NCBI RefSeq assembly: GCF_009796785.1
Contig: NZ_CP047026.1
Location: forward strand, 3,144,501-3,208,500
DNA: 64,000 nucleotides
From: Polaribacter sp. L3A8
Lineage (GTDB): Bacteria; Bacteroidota; Bacteroidia; Flavobacteriales; Flavobacteriaceae
Reading direction: 5' to 3'
A program made the position numbers and the translations under genes. This document shows, piece after piece, positions 9,947 through 18,097 of this stretch (within the stretch, counting starts at the first letter, position 1; each line of letters opens with the position of its first letter). Under the pieces are notes generated by a model. It was given only the letters and a program-made list of their open reading frames with translations. It was not told the DNA's origin and did not search any database.

Positions 9947-11683
9947 TTAGTATGATAATGTTTTTGTGATATTTTTTTCTGAATAGGTAATTGAAAAAGA
10001 ATATGTTTTAAGATTTGCTTTTAGTTCTGCAAAATCGTTTTTATTTGACCAAGTTACATCTAATTCATTTTCAGGATTTTCATTGATATTTATTGTTCCT
10101 TGAAATGCTTTAGAAGTATTTCTTAGTCGCATTATTTTTAGCTGATTTAAAACAATTTCTGTTTTAAGGCCTTGTTCTATGTCTTTATTTGATAAGGTTG
10201 TTCTATTAATTTCTTTGTGTCCGCCGCTTCCGCCTTTATCTGCGGCTGCATAATTATTTTTACCTGCAAAAATATCTAGGTACCATACTTGGGGAATACC
10301 TGGCATAAACATTTGAATGGCTCTTGCTAATAATAGTTTTTGTTCATTTTCTCCCAATGCACTAAAAAAGGTTGCATTAACTTGGTAGTACGAAATTTTA
10401 TTTCCGGCAGGGTCGTATAGGTTTTTTACTCTACCGCCACGTTTTAAAATAGTATTCATAATCGATTCTATTTCAGCGTCCTTTAATAAACCTTTATTGT
10501 AGGTTCCGTTAATTTCTTTCCCTTTTAAATCTAAAACAGGAATTCCGTCATGGCAACCTAACATATTTACGGTTTTATAACCTTTACTAATAATTTCTTT
10601 AGCCCAAGTTAAAAGAGCTTTAGCATTAGAAGTCTCTAGTGTGTGAATCATTAATCCTGGTAAGAAAAAATCGTAAATTTGATAACCTTCTTTAGCAACC
10701 TCATCATGTAAATTTAAACCATATTCTGCATGAATTTCTGGTAAAATAATTAGATCATTCTTTTTAGCAATTTCATTAATACGATCTAAATAGGTCCAAG
10801 TACCTGGTTTGTTAAAAAAATTAGTTTGCCCAACTTCTTTATTTAGATAAGAAAAAGCATCTAAACGTAAAATTTTGCAACCAAAACTTTTTACTTTAGC
10901 TAAAGTTTCTTCATAAAAATCCCAAACTAATTCAGATTTAGCATTTACATCCATTTGACCTAAAAAGGATCTGTTTTTTTCTACTAAAAGGTTTATTTCT
11001 TTCTTGTATTTATTGTAATCTCCTAAATCAAGATCATTAATGTTCATTTTATTTTCAATAGCTAAATTAACTTGTTTACAAACTAATTCAGCTTCTTGAG
11101 AATTTACAGAAATACTATATTCTAGATCTTTACTATTGATTTTATTATATTTAATTTCTTGGTAAAAAGTGTTCCAATACGGTTTTTCTGTGCCGTCTGG
11201 GAAAGGAACTTGTAAAATTGGAAGTCCAGATTTTCTCATAAATAATTTATTAAGAAATTCTTCTTTAGGTATTATAACTCCTTCTTTATTTTTGGTTCCG
11301 TTTTCTTGCCAAAAAGTATTCCAGTTGATAAAAAAGTCTTTAAATTTTGATTGTTCACCATTTTCTAAAATATCTTTAAATTGTGGAGAATTAACAGATA
11401 AATGATTTAGAACAATATCAAACTTTAGCATTATGTTTAGCTCTTCTAAAGATTTTAAATCTTCTTTAGAAACTAAATCTATATTTAAATTATAGTCTAT
11501 AACAGAAAACCCTCTATCTAAATCGCTATTAAAAAAGGTAGGTAACACATAGAATAACGAAAAAACATCTTTAAATTCTGGTGTTTTAAGCATAGAAATA
11601 GTGTCGCTTAATTTTTTACCAATACTATCTGGGTAAGCATTCAGCATTACTCCGTTATAAATTATATTGTTTTCTTTTTGCAT
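9947..11683 (-). CDS. GH13_18 sugar phosphorylase, probably sucrose phosphorylase
   Basis: GH13 subfamily 18 enzymes cleave a glucoside with phosphate, giving glucose 1-phosphate. The catalytic triad is visible: nucleophile D275 in LRLDAFSY, acid/base E316 in LPEIHAE, and D379 in GCHDGIPV. The region INRTTLSNKDIEQGL and the MFMPGIPQVWY stretch also fit sucrose phosphorylase. The first catalytic Asp comes some 80 residues later than in the well-known Bifidobacterium enzyme (remembered as D192), so the N-terminal third carries extra sequence (about 120-240). No signal peptide, so it is cytoplasmic. It is last in an operon with a fructokinase and a GPH-type transporter, which favours sucrose; glucosylglycerol, glucosylglycerate or sucrose-6-phosphate remain possible. 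Confidence 0.8.
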   Translation of the reverse strand: MQKENNIIYNGVMLNAYPDSIGKKLSDTISMLKTPEFKDVFSLFYVLPTFFNSDLDRGFSVIDYNLNIDLVSKEDLKSLEELNIMLKFDIVLNHLSVNSPQFKDILENGEQSKFKDFFINWNTFWQENGTKNKEGVIIPKEEFLNKLFMRKSGLPILQVPFPDGTEKPYWNTFYQEIKYNKINSKDLEYSISVNSQEAELVCKQVNLAIENKMNINDLDLGDYNKYKKEINLLVEKNRSFLGQMDVNAKSELVWDFYEETLAKVKSFGCKILRLDAFSYLNKEVGQTNFFNKPGTWTYLDRINEIAKKNDLIILPEIHAEYGLNLHDEVAKEGYQIYDFFLPGLMIHTLETSNAKALLTWAKEIISKGYKTVNMLGCHDGIPVLDLKGKEINGTYNKGLLKDAEIESIMNTILKRGGRVKNLYDPAGNKISYYQVNATFFSALGENEQKLLLARAIQMFMPGIPQVWYLDIFAGKNNYAAADKGGSGGHKEINRTTLSNKDIEQGLKTEIVLNQLKIMRLRNTSKAFQGTININENPENELDVTWSNKNDFAELKANLKTYSFSITYSEKNITKTLSY

Positions 11684-11695
11684 AAGTTGTAATTG

Positions 11696-12634
11696 CTATA
11701 AAAGTTTAGATAAAATATTAATGTTATCTGGCAGTCTGCCAACGTTTTGAAGTTTTAAAGCGGCTAATTTTAAAGCAACCTGTAAACAGTCTTGTATTGG
11801 TTTTTCTTTAATGTAAGCAAATAAGAAACCAGACCAAAAAGCATCTCCTGCGCCTGTGGTGTCCATTACTCGTTCTACTTTAATGGCTGGTAACTGAATA
11901 ATTTCTTTACCAGATTGCGACAATTTAACACCGTTACTGCCTAGTGTTAAACAAACTGTTTCTACACCTAGGTTATGAAAAAAATCAAAAATCTCTTGGT
12001 GTGGCAACTCTTTTTCAAACAAGCGAAGCATATCATCTTCACTAATTTTTATTAATGGATTAAACTTACAGTATGCTTTTATTACGCTTAAAGCTTGTTC
12101 TTGACTACTCCATAATTTTTTAGCATAATTTATATCTATACTTAATTTACAGCCTAAATTATAAGCTTCTTCTGCTTTTTTTAAGATGGTTGTTTGTGCA
12201 GGCTCTCTACTTAATGCAAAACAAGTTGTATGATATATATTGGTTTTAGTCAACATTTCTGTAGATATCTGCTCTTCTGTAATATGATAATCTGCTTCAC
12301 GAAAGGGAATAAAATCTGGAGTACCTTCTGATTTTGATACAAAAATGACACTTGTAGGTCTCTTGTCAATTTTTTTAATATGGCGTGTATTTACACCTTC
12401 TTCAGCAAGTCTTTTAAAAATGTATTCACCAAAGCCATCATCTCCAACGGATGATATCATAACAGATTTTAATCCTAATCTAGCAGAATTCATGGCAACA
12501 TTAGTAGGTGAACCACCCAAATATCGATGGTAATCTCTTGTGTTGTTTATAAGTACACCAGATTGGTGACCAATGAAATCGATAAGGATTTCACCAACAC
12601 ATAATATGTCTATATTTTTATTTGTGTTTTTCAA
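11696..12634 (-). CDS. PfkB-family carbohydrate kinase, probable fructokinase
   Basis: A 312-residue PfkB/ribokinase-fold kinase. The N-terminal glycine pair of the sugar site is in LGGSPTNVAMNSARLG (residues 39-54) and the ATP/anion-hole motif DTTGAGDAF has the catalytic base D264. Length is typical. It lies 12 bases upstream of the GH13_18 phosphorylase and 45 bases downstream of the sugar transporter, so it likely phosphorylates the fructose released by phosphorolysis. Substrate is inferred from context: PfkB members also act on other sugars and nucleosides. Confidence 0.87.
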   Translation of the reverse strand: MKNTNKNIDILCVGEILIDFIGHQSGVLINNTRDYHRYLGGSPTNVAMNSARLGLKSVMISSVGDDGFGEYIFKRLAEEGVNTRHIKKIDKRPTSVIFVSKSEGTPDFIPFREADYHITEEQISTEMLTKTNIYHTTCFALSREPAQTTILKKAEEAYNLGCKLSIDINYAKKLWSSQEQALSVIKAYCKFNPLIKISEDDMLRLFEKELPHQEIFDFFHNLGVETVCLTLGSNGVKLSQSGKEIIQLPAIKVERVMDTTGAGDAFWSGFLFAYIKEKPIQDCLQVALKLAALKLQNVGRLPDNINILSKLL

Positions 12635-12679
12635 TTTTTTAATTTTAATTAGAGCTTTTTAATCTAAGAAGTTCTAGAA

Positions 12680-14029
12680 TTATTTAGCAGAAATAGTTGC
12701 GGTTGCTGCAATTTCATTGTCACTATTTGTTTTTGGCTCTTTAAGACGCAATGCAAAAATACCAGCAATAACAAAAAGAACACCTCCTAATAGAATTGCG
12801 TTTACAGCACTATTATTTAGAATGTTTTTTACGATGGGTCCAAATGTTATTGTTTGTATCCCCATAGGAATCACAATCATCATATTTAAAATGCCCATAT
12901 ACACTCCACGTCTTTCTTGAGGAACAATTTTAGAAACCATAGAATATGGAATTCCCATCATTGCTGCCCATCCGATACCAAATAAAATCATAGGCAAAAT
13001 AACTAGCATAGGATCATGAATGTAAGGAATGCTAATCATAGCAATACCTGTTAAGAACAAACTTAACACATATACTTTTTTTCCACCCCATTTTAAAGCT
13101 AAAGGAACAAGTGCCAAAGCAAAAACAATTGTAGAAATGTTGTATGTTGTATTCATTTTTGCAGCCTGACTTAAAGCTTCAGACTTGTTAAAGCCCATAC
13201 TTTCTTCAAACATTGGAGAAATAAATTGCCAATAAATAAACAGTGCATACCACTGAAATAAATATACTGCAGATAATTTCCACATAAATTTAGGCATGTC
13301 TTTTATTGCTTGAACTATTTCTGTAAAAGGGGTTCTTATTCTTTCTGAAAGTGGTAGTGCATTGTGTTTTTTAATTTCTTCTAATTCTTTATTTGATGGT
13401 GGTATTTCTGAGGTTTTTAATACTGACCAAAGAATGGTTGCAATAGATAGTATTGCTCCTATAAAAAAGGAATAATACAGCCATTGAGGTATAGAAGTTG
13501 CTGCTGCACTTGTGGTTTCTTTTGTGCCAAACCAATCTTGAAAAAGAAAAATAGAGGCATTTGCTAAAACAATACCAGCGCCAACAAATAAACTTTGCAT
13601 TTGGTACCCAAAACTTAATTGTTTGTTTGGTAATTTATCACCAACAAAAGCACGATAAGGCTCCATGGCCATGTTGTTTCCAACATCTAAAATCCATAGT
13701 AAACCCACAGCAAACCATAATGATGGACTGTATGGAAAAGCAAATAAACATAAACTACCTATTAAAGCACCAATAAGGAAAAACGGCTTTCTTCTTCCCC
13801 AACGAGGAGACCATGTTTTATCTGAAATAGCTCCGATTATAGGTTGAATAATTAAACCTGTAACGGGACCTGCTAAATTTAATAATGGTAAATCTTCATG
13901 ATGAGCGCCTAAGAATGAAAAGATTGGGTTAACGGCTGTTTGCTGTAAACCGAAACTAAATTGAATTCCTAAGAACCCTACATTCATATTAAATATTTGC
14001 CAGAAACTTAAATTGGGTTTTTTTAACAT
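12680..14029 (-). CDS. GPH/SLC45-like sugar transporter (MFS), probable sucrose permease
   Basis: A 449-residue polytopic inner-membrane protein with about 12 hydrophobic segments. The loop with SDKTWSPRWGRRKPF after the second or third segment is the signature seen in plant sucrose carriers and the bacterial glycoside-pentoside-hexuronide/SLC45-like group. It lies in the same operon as a TonB receptor, fructokinase and GH13_18 phosphorylase, so it probably moves the disaccharide from periplasm to cytoplasm by proton symport. The substrate is inference. Confidence 0.83.
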   Translation of the reverse strand: MLKKPNLSFWQIFNMNVGFLGIQFSFGLQQTAVNPIFSFLGAHHEDLPLLNLAGPVTGLIIQPIIGAISDKTWSPRWGRRKPFFLIGALIGSLCLFAFPYSPSLWFAVGLLWILDVGNNMAMEPYRAFVGDKLPNKQLSFGYQMQSLFVGAGIVLANASIFLFQDWFGTKETTSAAATSIPQWLYYSFFIGAILSIATILWSVLKTSEIPPSNKELEEIKKHNALPLSERIRTPFTEIVQAIKDMPKFMWKLSAVYLFQWYALFIYWQFISPMFEESMGFNKSEALSQAAKMNTTYNISTIVFALALVPLALKWGGKKVYVLSLFLTGIAMISIPYIHDPMLVILPMILFGIGWAAMMGIPYSMVSKIVPQERRGVYMGILNMMIVIPMGIQTITFGPIVKNILNNSAVNAILLGGVLFVIAGIFALRLKEPKTNSDNEIAATATISAK

Positions 14030-14059
14030 AATAGTTTTTTTAAATAATTAGAATAAGAA

Positions 14060-14087
14060 AGAGCCAATAGGGAATATTATTGGCTCT
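14060..14087 (-). terminator. Intercistronic hairpin between receptor and permease
   Basis: A 10-bp perfect stem (AGAGCCAATA at 14060-14069 pairing with TATTGGCTCT at 14078-14087) with an 8-base loop lies between the receptor stop and the permease start. Read on the minus strand it is followed by TTCTTATT rather than a clean U-run, so it is more likely a partial attenuator or mRNA stabiliser that keeps the receptor transcript more abundant than the downstream genes. Confidence 0.55.
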
Positions 14088-14127
14088 ATTCCTTCATTCA
14101 AAATTCACTTAATAATAACACTCAAAC

Positions 14128-16761
14128 TTAAAAACTATATTGTAAAGTTAAAGATGATGAGCGACCTGTAATAGACCTTGCTCTAACATAACGATCTGTA
14201 CCGTTTATTGCAACTCCATCCTGACCTTCAACTTCTGTAATACCAACGGTATCAAAAAGGTTATTTATATTTAAAGATAAAGATAAACCTTCTGTAAGAC
14301 CTACTCTTCCTAAAAAATTAATGTATGCGTAACCAGGTTGTACTAAATCATTTGCATCTGTAGCGTAAGATTCTGTTGTACCTAATACTGTAAAGCCTAA
14401 TAAATGTTGCTTTTCTAAACCAAAAGCATAGGTAGGAGCAATGCTGTATAGTAAATCAGCTTGTCTTCTAGGTTTGTTTCCGTCATTAGCTCCATTACCA
14501 CCTCTATCTTCTTTAATTTTAGCATTTGTATATGTTGCAGATCCATTTATTGATAAATCACCAAAAGCAAATGCACTTTCTACTTCTAAACCTGTTGCTA
14601 TATATTTGCTACCTACTGTATTTTGAAGTTCGAAACCTGCAGCTTCATCTGTAACAGAAGAAAAACCAGTTACATTTAAGGTTCCGTTATTAAAACGTTT
14701 TTTATATCCAATTTCTAGTTGCGAAACCTGGTCGTATTGTACATCTGCTGTACCATCTGTGTTGTAGCTATTTCTATCAGAAGCTCTACCAGAAGCACCT
14801 AAACTATATCTACCAAATACGGCTGCATCATCATTCATTTTATAATTTAAACCTGCAGAATAAGACGTAAAGCTATATTCATCAGAAACAATTTGATTTT
14901 GATTTGGTTGTACAATTGGTACTGCCATTTCAATTGGTTCAATAATGTTATTATTATTTACATCAGACGCTCCTGTTTCTGGTCCACTAGCAATTGTACC
15001 GTCTACTTTTACGTTTTCGAAACGTACACTTCCGCTAAAGTTTAATTTATCATTTAAATCTGCATCTATACCAACATAAGGTGAGTTTACTGTGTGTTGT
15101 GTGTTGTATTTACGTTGACAACAGTTGCCCCAAACCGGGGTTCCGTAAGCATATTGACCGCCTCTAGATAAACCATCTACATTTACTAATCTTGCATCTC
15201 CGCCTCCTTTAACTTCTTGTAAGAAAGAGTTCCATTGCCAAGATATTTTTGTGTTTTGAGTTGCAGTAAAGTAACCAGCAGTTACAGCTACATTGTCTGT
15301 AATTTTTTTACTTACTTTTAAATCATTCATTACATTACTTAAATCATCTATGGTAGTGTCAAAAACGTGTATGTTTTGAATTAATCCATTAGCAGGATTG
15401 TAAGCGGCACCATTATCTGCATAACTTAAAGTTGCTGGTTGCGGTATTGGTAAACCTGCAACAAAACTATTTGTTTCTCCGAATCCTGCAGAGAAAGGAG
15501 CAATAAATGCACCGTTATTTAATGCAATTCTACCATTGTTTCTAACTTTCCATCCATCGCCTAAATCAAAAGAAAACTCTACGCCTACAGATTTAGAAAT
15601 AGCATTGTTTCCGTCTCTAACATCTCTAGAAGCTCTATTTCTATCACTACTTGTTGGACCAGAACTTTCTTGCAAATATTTAGATTGTAAACCATCTGTT
15701 GTAATATCAAAACCAGGTAAATTTGCATACGTTGGGTTAGCATCAGTTCCTTGTAATAACATTGGCATTGGCATATACATTGCTGTTTTATCATTTAAAA
15801 ATTTTAAATAAGTTCTAATGTAACCAGATTTAAATCTTTTTGTAATGTTTGCTTTAATTTGACCACCTTTATTTGCATTAAATCCAGTAGTTCTAGGTCC
15901 TTCTCCTGTTCTCATAAAACCACCAATATGATAAGATAAACCATTTTCTAAAGGTGTTCCGTATTCAAAATCTACTCTATTTGAGCTATAATCCAAACCT
16001 ACGGTTGTAGAGACAGTACCACCTTCTGTACTTCCTGTTTTGCTAATTAAGTTAATAATTCCGGCAGGACCATTAGATGTTTGTGTAGATGCAGAACCAC
16101 CTCTAATAGCTTCTACTCTTGCAATGTTTTTATCTGCTCTTAACCAGTTATCTGAATTACCAAAAGAAGTATCTCCAAATAAATTTAAAGGCAAACCATC
16201 TTCTTGTAATTGTAAATATCTAGAACCACCAGAAGAAACAGGTACACCACGTACATTAAAATTTGAGTTTCCTTCCCCTGCAGAAGATTCTGCACGAATA
16301 CCAGGAATGTTTTTAAAAATTTCACCTGTAGTTCTAGGTGACGATTGTTCTATTTGTTTAGTGCTAATTGTAGAAATAGAAACACTAGATTCTATTTTAG
16401 ATTTAGGGTTTACAACTCCTGTAACAATAATTTCATCTAAAGATTGTGCATTTTCTTTAACAACAATGTTTAAAGTTATTTTAGATGAGTTTACGGTAAC
16501 TTCTTTTGTAAAGTTATCAAAACCAATGTAAGATGCAGTTAGGTTGTAAGTGCCGTTTTCTACATTTTTAATTTCATAGTTTCCGTCAAAATCAGATGTG
16601 GTTCCTAAAGTTGTTCCTTTAAGAATAATGTTTACCCCAGGTATCAATTCTCCGTTTTGGTCTTTTACAGAACCAGAAATGGTAGATTGTGCTAATAAAG
16701 TTGAGCCTGTGAATATCAACGTTATTAAAACTAGTCTTTTTAATTGTATTAGTTTTTTCAT
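14128..16761 (-). CDS. TonB-dependent receptor of the sugar locus
   Basis: An 877-residue outer-membrane active transporter. Order: signal peptide (1-25, ending LLAQ), a CarboxypepD_reg-like domain (about 27-115; STISGSVKDQNGELIPGVNI), TonB-box region, plug domain (about 125-240; NFNVRGVPVSSGG), and a 22-strand barrel ending in the aromatic C-terminus LQYSF. No SusD-like lipoprotein is encoded next to it, so this is a stand-alone receptor, like SuxA in the Xanthomonas sucrose locus, rather than a SusCD pair. It is first gene of the minus-strand operon and is driven from the intergenic region holding the two LacI-type operators, which implies sugar-responsive repression. Confidence 0.92.
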   Translation of the reverse strand: MKKLIQLKRLVLITLIFTGSTLLAQSTISGSVKDQNGELIPGVNIILKGTTLGTTSDFDGNYEIKNVENGTYNLTASYIGFDNFTKEVTVNSSKITLNIVVKENAQSLDEIIVTGVVNPKSKIESSVSISTISTKQIEQSSPRTTGEIFKNIPGIRAESSAGEGNSNFNVRGVPVSSGGSRYLQLQEDGLPLNLFGDTSFGNSDNWLRADKNIARVEAIRGGSASTQTSNGPAGIINLISKTGSTEGGTVSTTVGLDYSSNRVDFEYGTPLENGLSYHIGGFMRTGEGPRTTGFNANKGGQIKANITKRFKSGYIRTYLKFLNDKTAMYMPMPMLLQGTDANPTYANLPGFDITTDGLQSKYLQESSGPTSSDRNRASRDVRDGNNAISKSVGVEFSFDLGDGWKVRNNGRIALNNGAFIAPFSAGFGETNSFVAGLPIPQPATLSYADNGAAYNPANGLIQNIHVFDTTIDDLSNVMNDLKVSKKITDNVAVTAGYFTATQNTKISWQWNSFLQEVKGGGDARLVNVDGLSRGGQYAYGTPVWGNCCQRKYNTQHTVNSPYVGIDADLNDKLNFSGSVRFENVKVDGTIASGPETGASDVNNNNIIEPIEMAVPIVQPNQNQIVSDEYSFTSYSAGLNYKMNDDAAVFGRYSLGASGRASDRNSYNTDGTADVQYDQVSQLEIGYKKRFNNGTLNVTGFSSVTDEAAGFELQNTVGSKYIATGLEVESAFAFGDLSINGSATYTNAKIKEDRGGNGANDGNKPRRQADLLYSIAPTYAFGLEKQHLLGFTVLGTTESYATDANDLVQPGYAYINFLGRVGLTEGLSLSLNINNLFDTVGITEVEGQDGVAINGTDRYVRARSITGRSSSLTLQYSF

Positions 16762-16842
16762 TTTGATTGTGAATTTAATAATTAGTTAATCATTATTTTA
16801 TGTAAAACTAAAATAGAGTCATGGTATTTTACGGAAATCTTA

Positions 16843-16882
16843 AATCGAAAACGTTTTCGATTTACCGAAAACGTTTTCGATT
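16843..16882. promoter_or_regulatory. Twin LacI-family operators
   Basis: Two palindromes lie in the divergent intergenic region: TCGAAAACGTTTTCGA at 16845-16860 and CCGAAAACGTTTTCGA at 16865-16880. Their centres are exactly 20 bp apart, close to two helical turns, so two repressor dimers could bind on one face of the DNA. The central CG and the AAAACGTTTT core are typical of LacI/GalR operators. They sit between the receptor gene and the LacI-family gene, so control of both directions is likely. Confidence 0.88.
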
Positions 16883-16917
16883 AAGGTAATTTACTATATT
16901 TATAGGGTAATAAAACA

Positions 16918-16925
16918 TATATTTG
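16918..16925 (+). promoter_or_regulatory. Candidate -7 box for the LacI-family gene
   Basis: TATATTTG matches the Bacteroidetes TAnnTTTG -7 consensus and lies 24 bases before the TTG start of the regulator gene, about 40 bases downstream of the second operator. No good -33 element is visible. Confidence 0.45.
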
Positions 16926-16948
16926 CTTTAAAATTAAACAATTATACT

Positions 16949-17971
16949 TTGGTAACACTCAAACAAATTGCAGAACAATTAGGTATTTCTATAACCACGG
17001 TTTCAAAAGCATTAAAAGATTATCCGGATGTAAGTAAAAAAACCAGAAAGTTGGTGAGAGAAACCGCTTCTTTATTAAACTATAAACCAAATTCTTTTGC
17101 CGTTAATTTAAGAACTAAAGAATCTAAAATTATAGGTTTAATTATTCCTGTAATTGTACATCACTTTTTTTCTAGTGTTATTAAAGGAATTATTTCTCAA
17201 GCAGAAAAAAAAGGGTATTTGGTAATTATTCTTCAGTCTGATGAATCTTATGAGTTAGAAAAAAAGCAAATAGATTTATTACTTAGTAAAAGAGTAGACG
17301 GAATTTTAATTTCTTTAGCGAACGGAACAGGAGATTTTAAACATCTAACAGAAATTATTGAACAGGAAACCCCTTTAGTAATGTTTGATAAAATTGCCAA
17401 AGTGGTAAAGTGTTCTAAAGTTATTATTGATGATCGAAAGGCAGCTTATGTAGCAACGAAACATTTAATTGATATTGGTTGTAAACGAATTGCTCATTTT
17501 AGAGGAGCTTTGTTGCCTCAAAATTCTATCGATAGATTTCTTGGTTATAAAAAAGCTTTATTAGATAATAATTTAGAGTACGACCCTTCTTTAGTATACG
17601 TTAATGAGTGTGGAGATATGAGTTTTGAGGAAGGAAAAGAAAATGCAAGACAATTATTAAAAGACCATAAAGATGTGGATGGTATTTTTATAAATACAGA
17701 TTTAGTGGCAATTGGTGCCATGACGGAGTTTGCTAAATTGGGCGTTAAAGTGCCAGAAGATATTAGTATTGTTGGTTTTAGTAATTGGTTTATGTCTTCT
17801 GTAATTTCACCATCTTTAACAACGATTAATCAACCTGGTTTTGAAATGGGTAAAAAATCTTTTAAAATATTATATAAAGAAATAAAAGACAGAAAAATGA
17901 ATAAAAATATTAGTTATAAAGAAGTTGTTTTAGATACCGATTTAGTGATTAGAGAATCTACTAAAAAATAA
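16949..17971 (+). CDS. LacI/GalR-family transcriptional regulator of the sugar locus
   Basis: A 340-residue repressor: N-terminal LacI helix-turn-helix (residues 1-50, TLKQIAEQLGISITTVSKAL plus the hinge KPNSFAVNLRT) and a periplasmic-binding-protein-like sugar-sensing domain (about 60-335). Length is normal. The start is TTG at 16949; no ATG lies in frame upstream, and starting later would cut into the DNA-binding helix. It is divergent from the receptor-permease-kinase-phosphorylase operon and the intergenic region has two matching operators, so it is very likely the local repressor. The inducer is unknown. Confidence 0.93.
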   Translation: MVTLKQIAEQLGISITTVSKALKDYPDVSKKTRKLVRETASLLNYKPNSFAVNLRTKESKIIGLIIPVIVHHFFSSVIKGIISQAEKKGYLVIILQSDESYELEKKQIDLLLSKRVDGILISLANGTGDFKHLTEIIEQETPLVMFDKIAKVVKCSKVIIDDRKAAYVATKHLIDIGCKRIAHFRGALLPQNSIDRFLGYKKALLDNNLEYDPSLVYVNECGDMSFEEGKENARQLLKDHKDVDGIFINTDLVAIGAMTEFAKLGVKVPEDISIVGFSNWFMSSVISPSLTTINQPGFEMGKKSFKILYKEIKDRKMNKNISYKEVVLDTDLVIRESTKK

Positions 17972-18097
17972 CTTTTAAGGTTGTTTTTGTGTTCCTAAAA
18001 TTTAAAATTAAGAAATTATTAGGCCTTGTTTAACAAAATTTAAGTGGTTAGATTTAGCATAAAGTTTATGTTTGTATTTATCAACCAAAATTACGTT

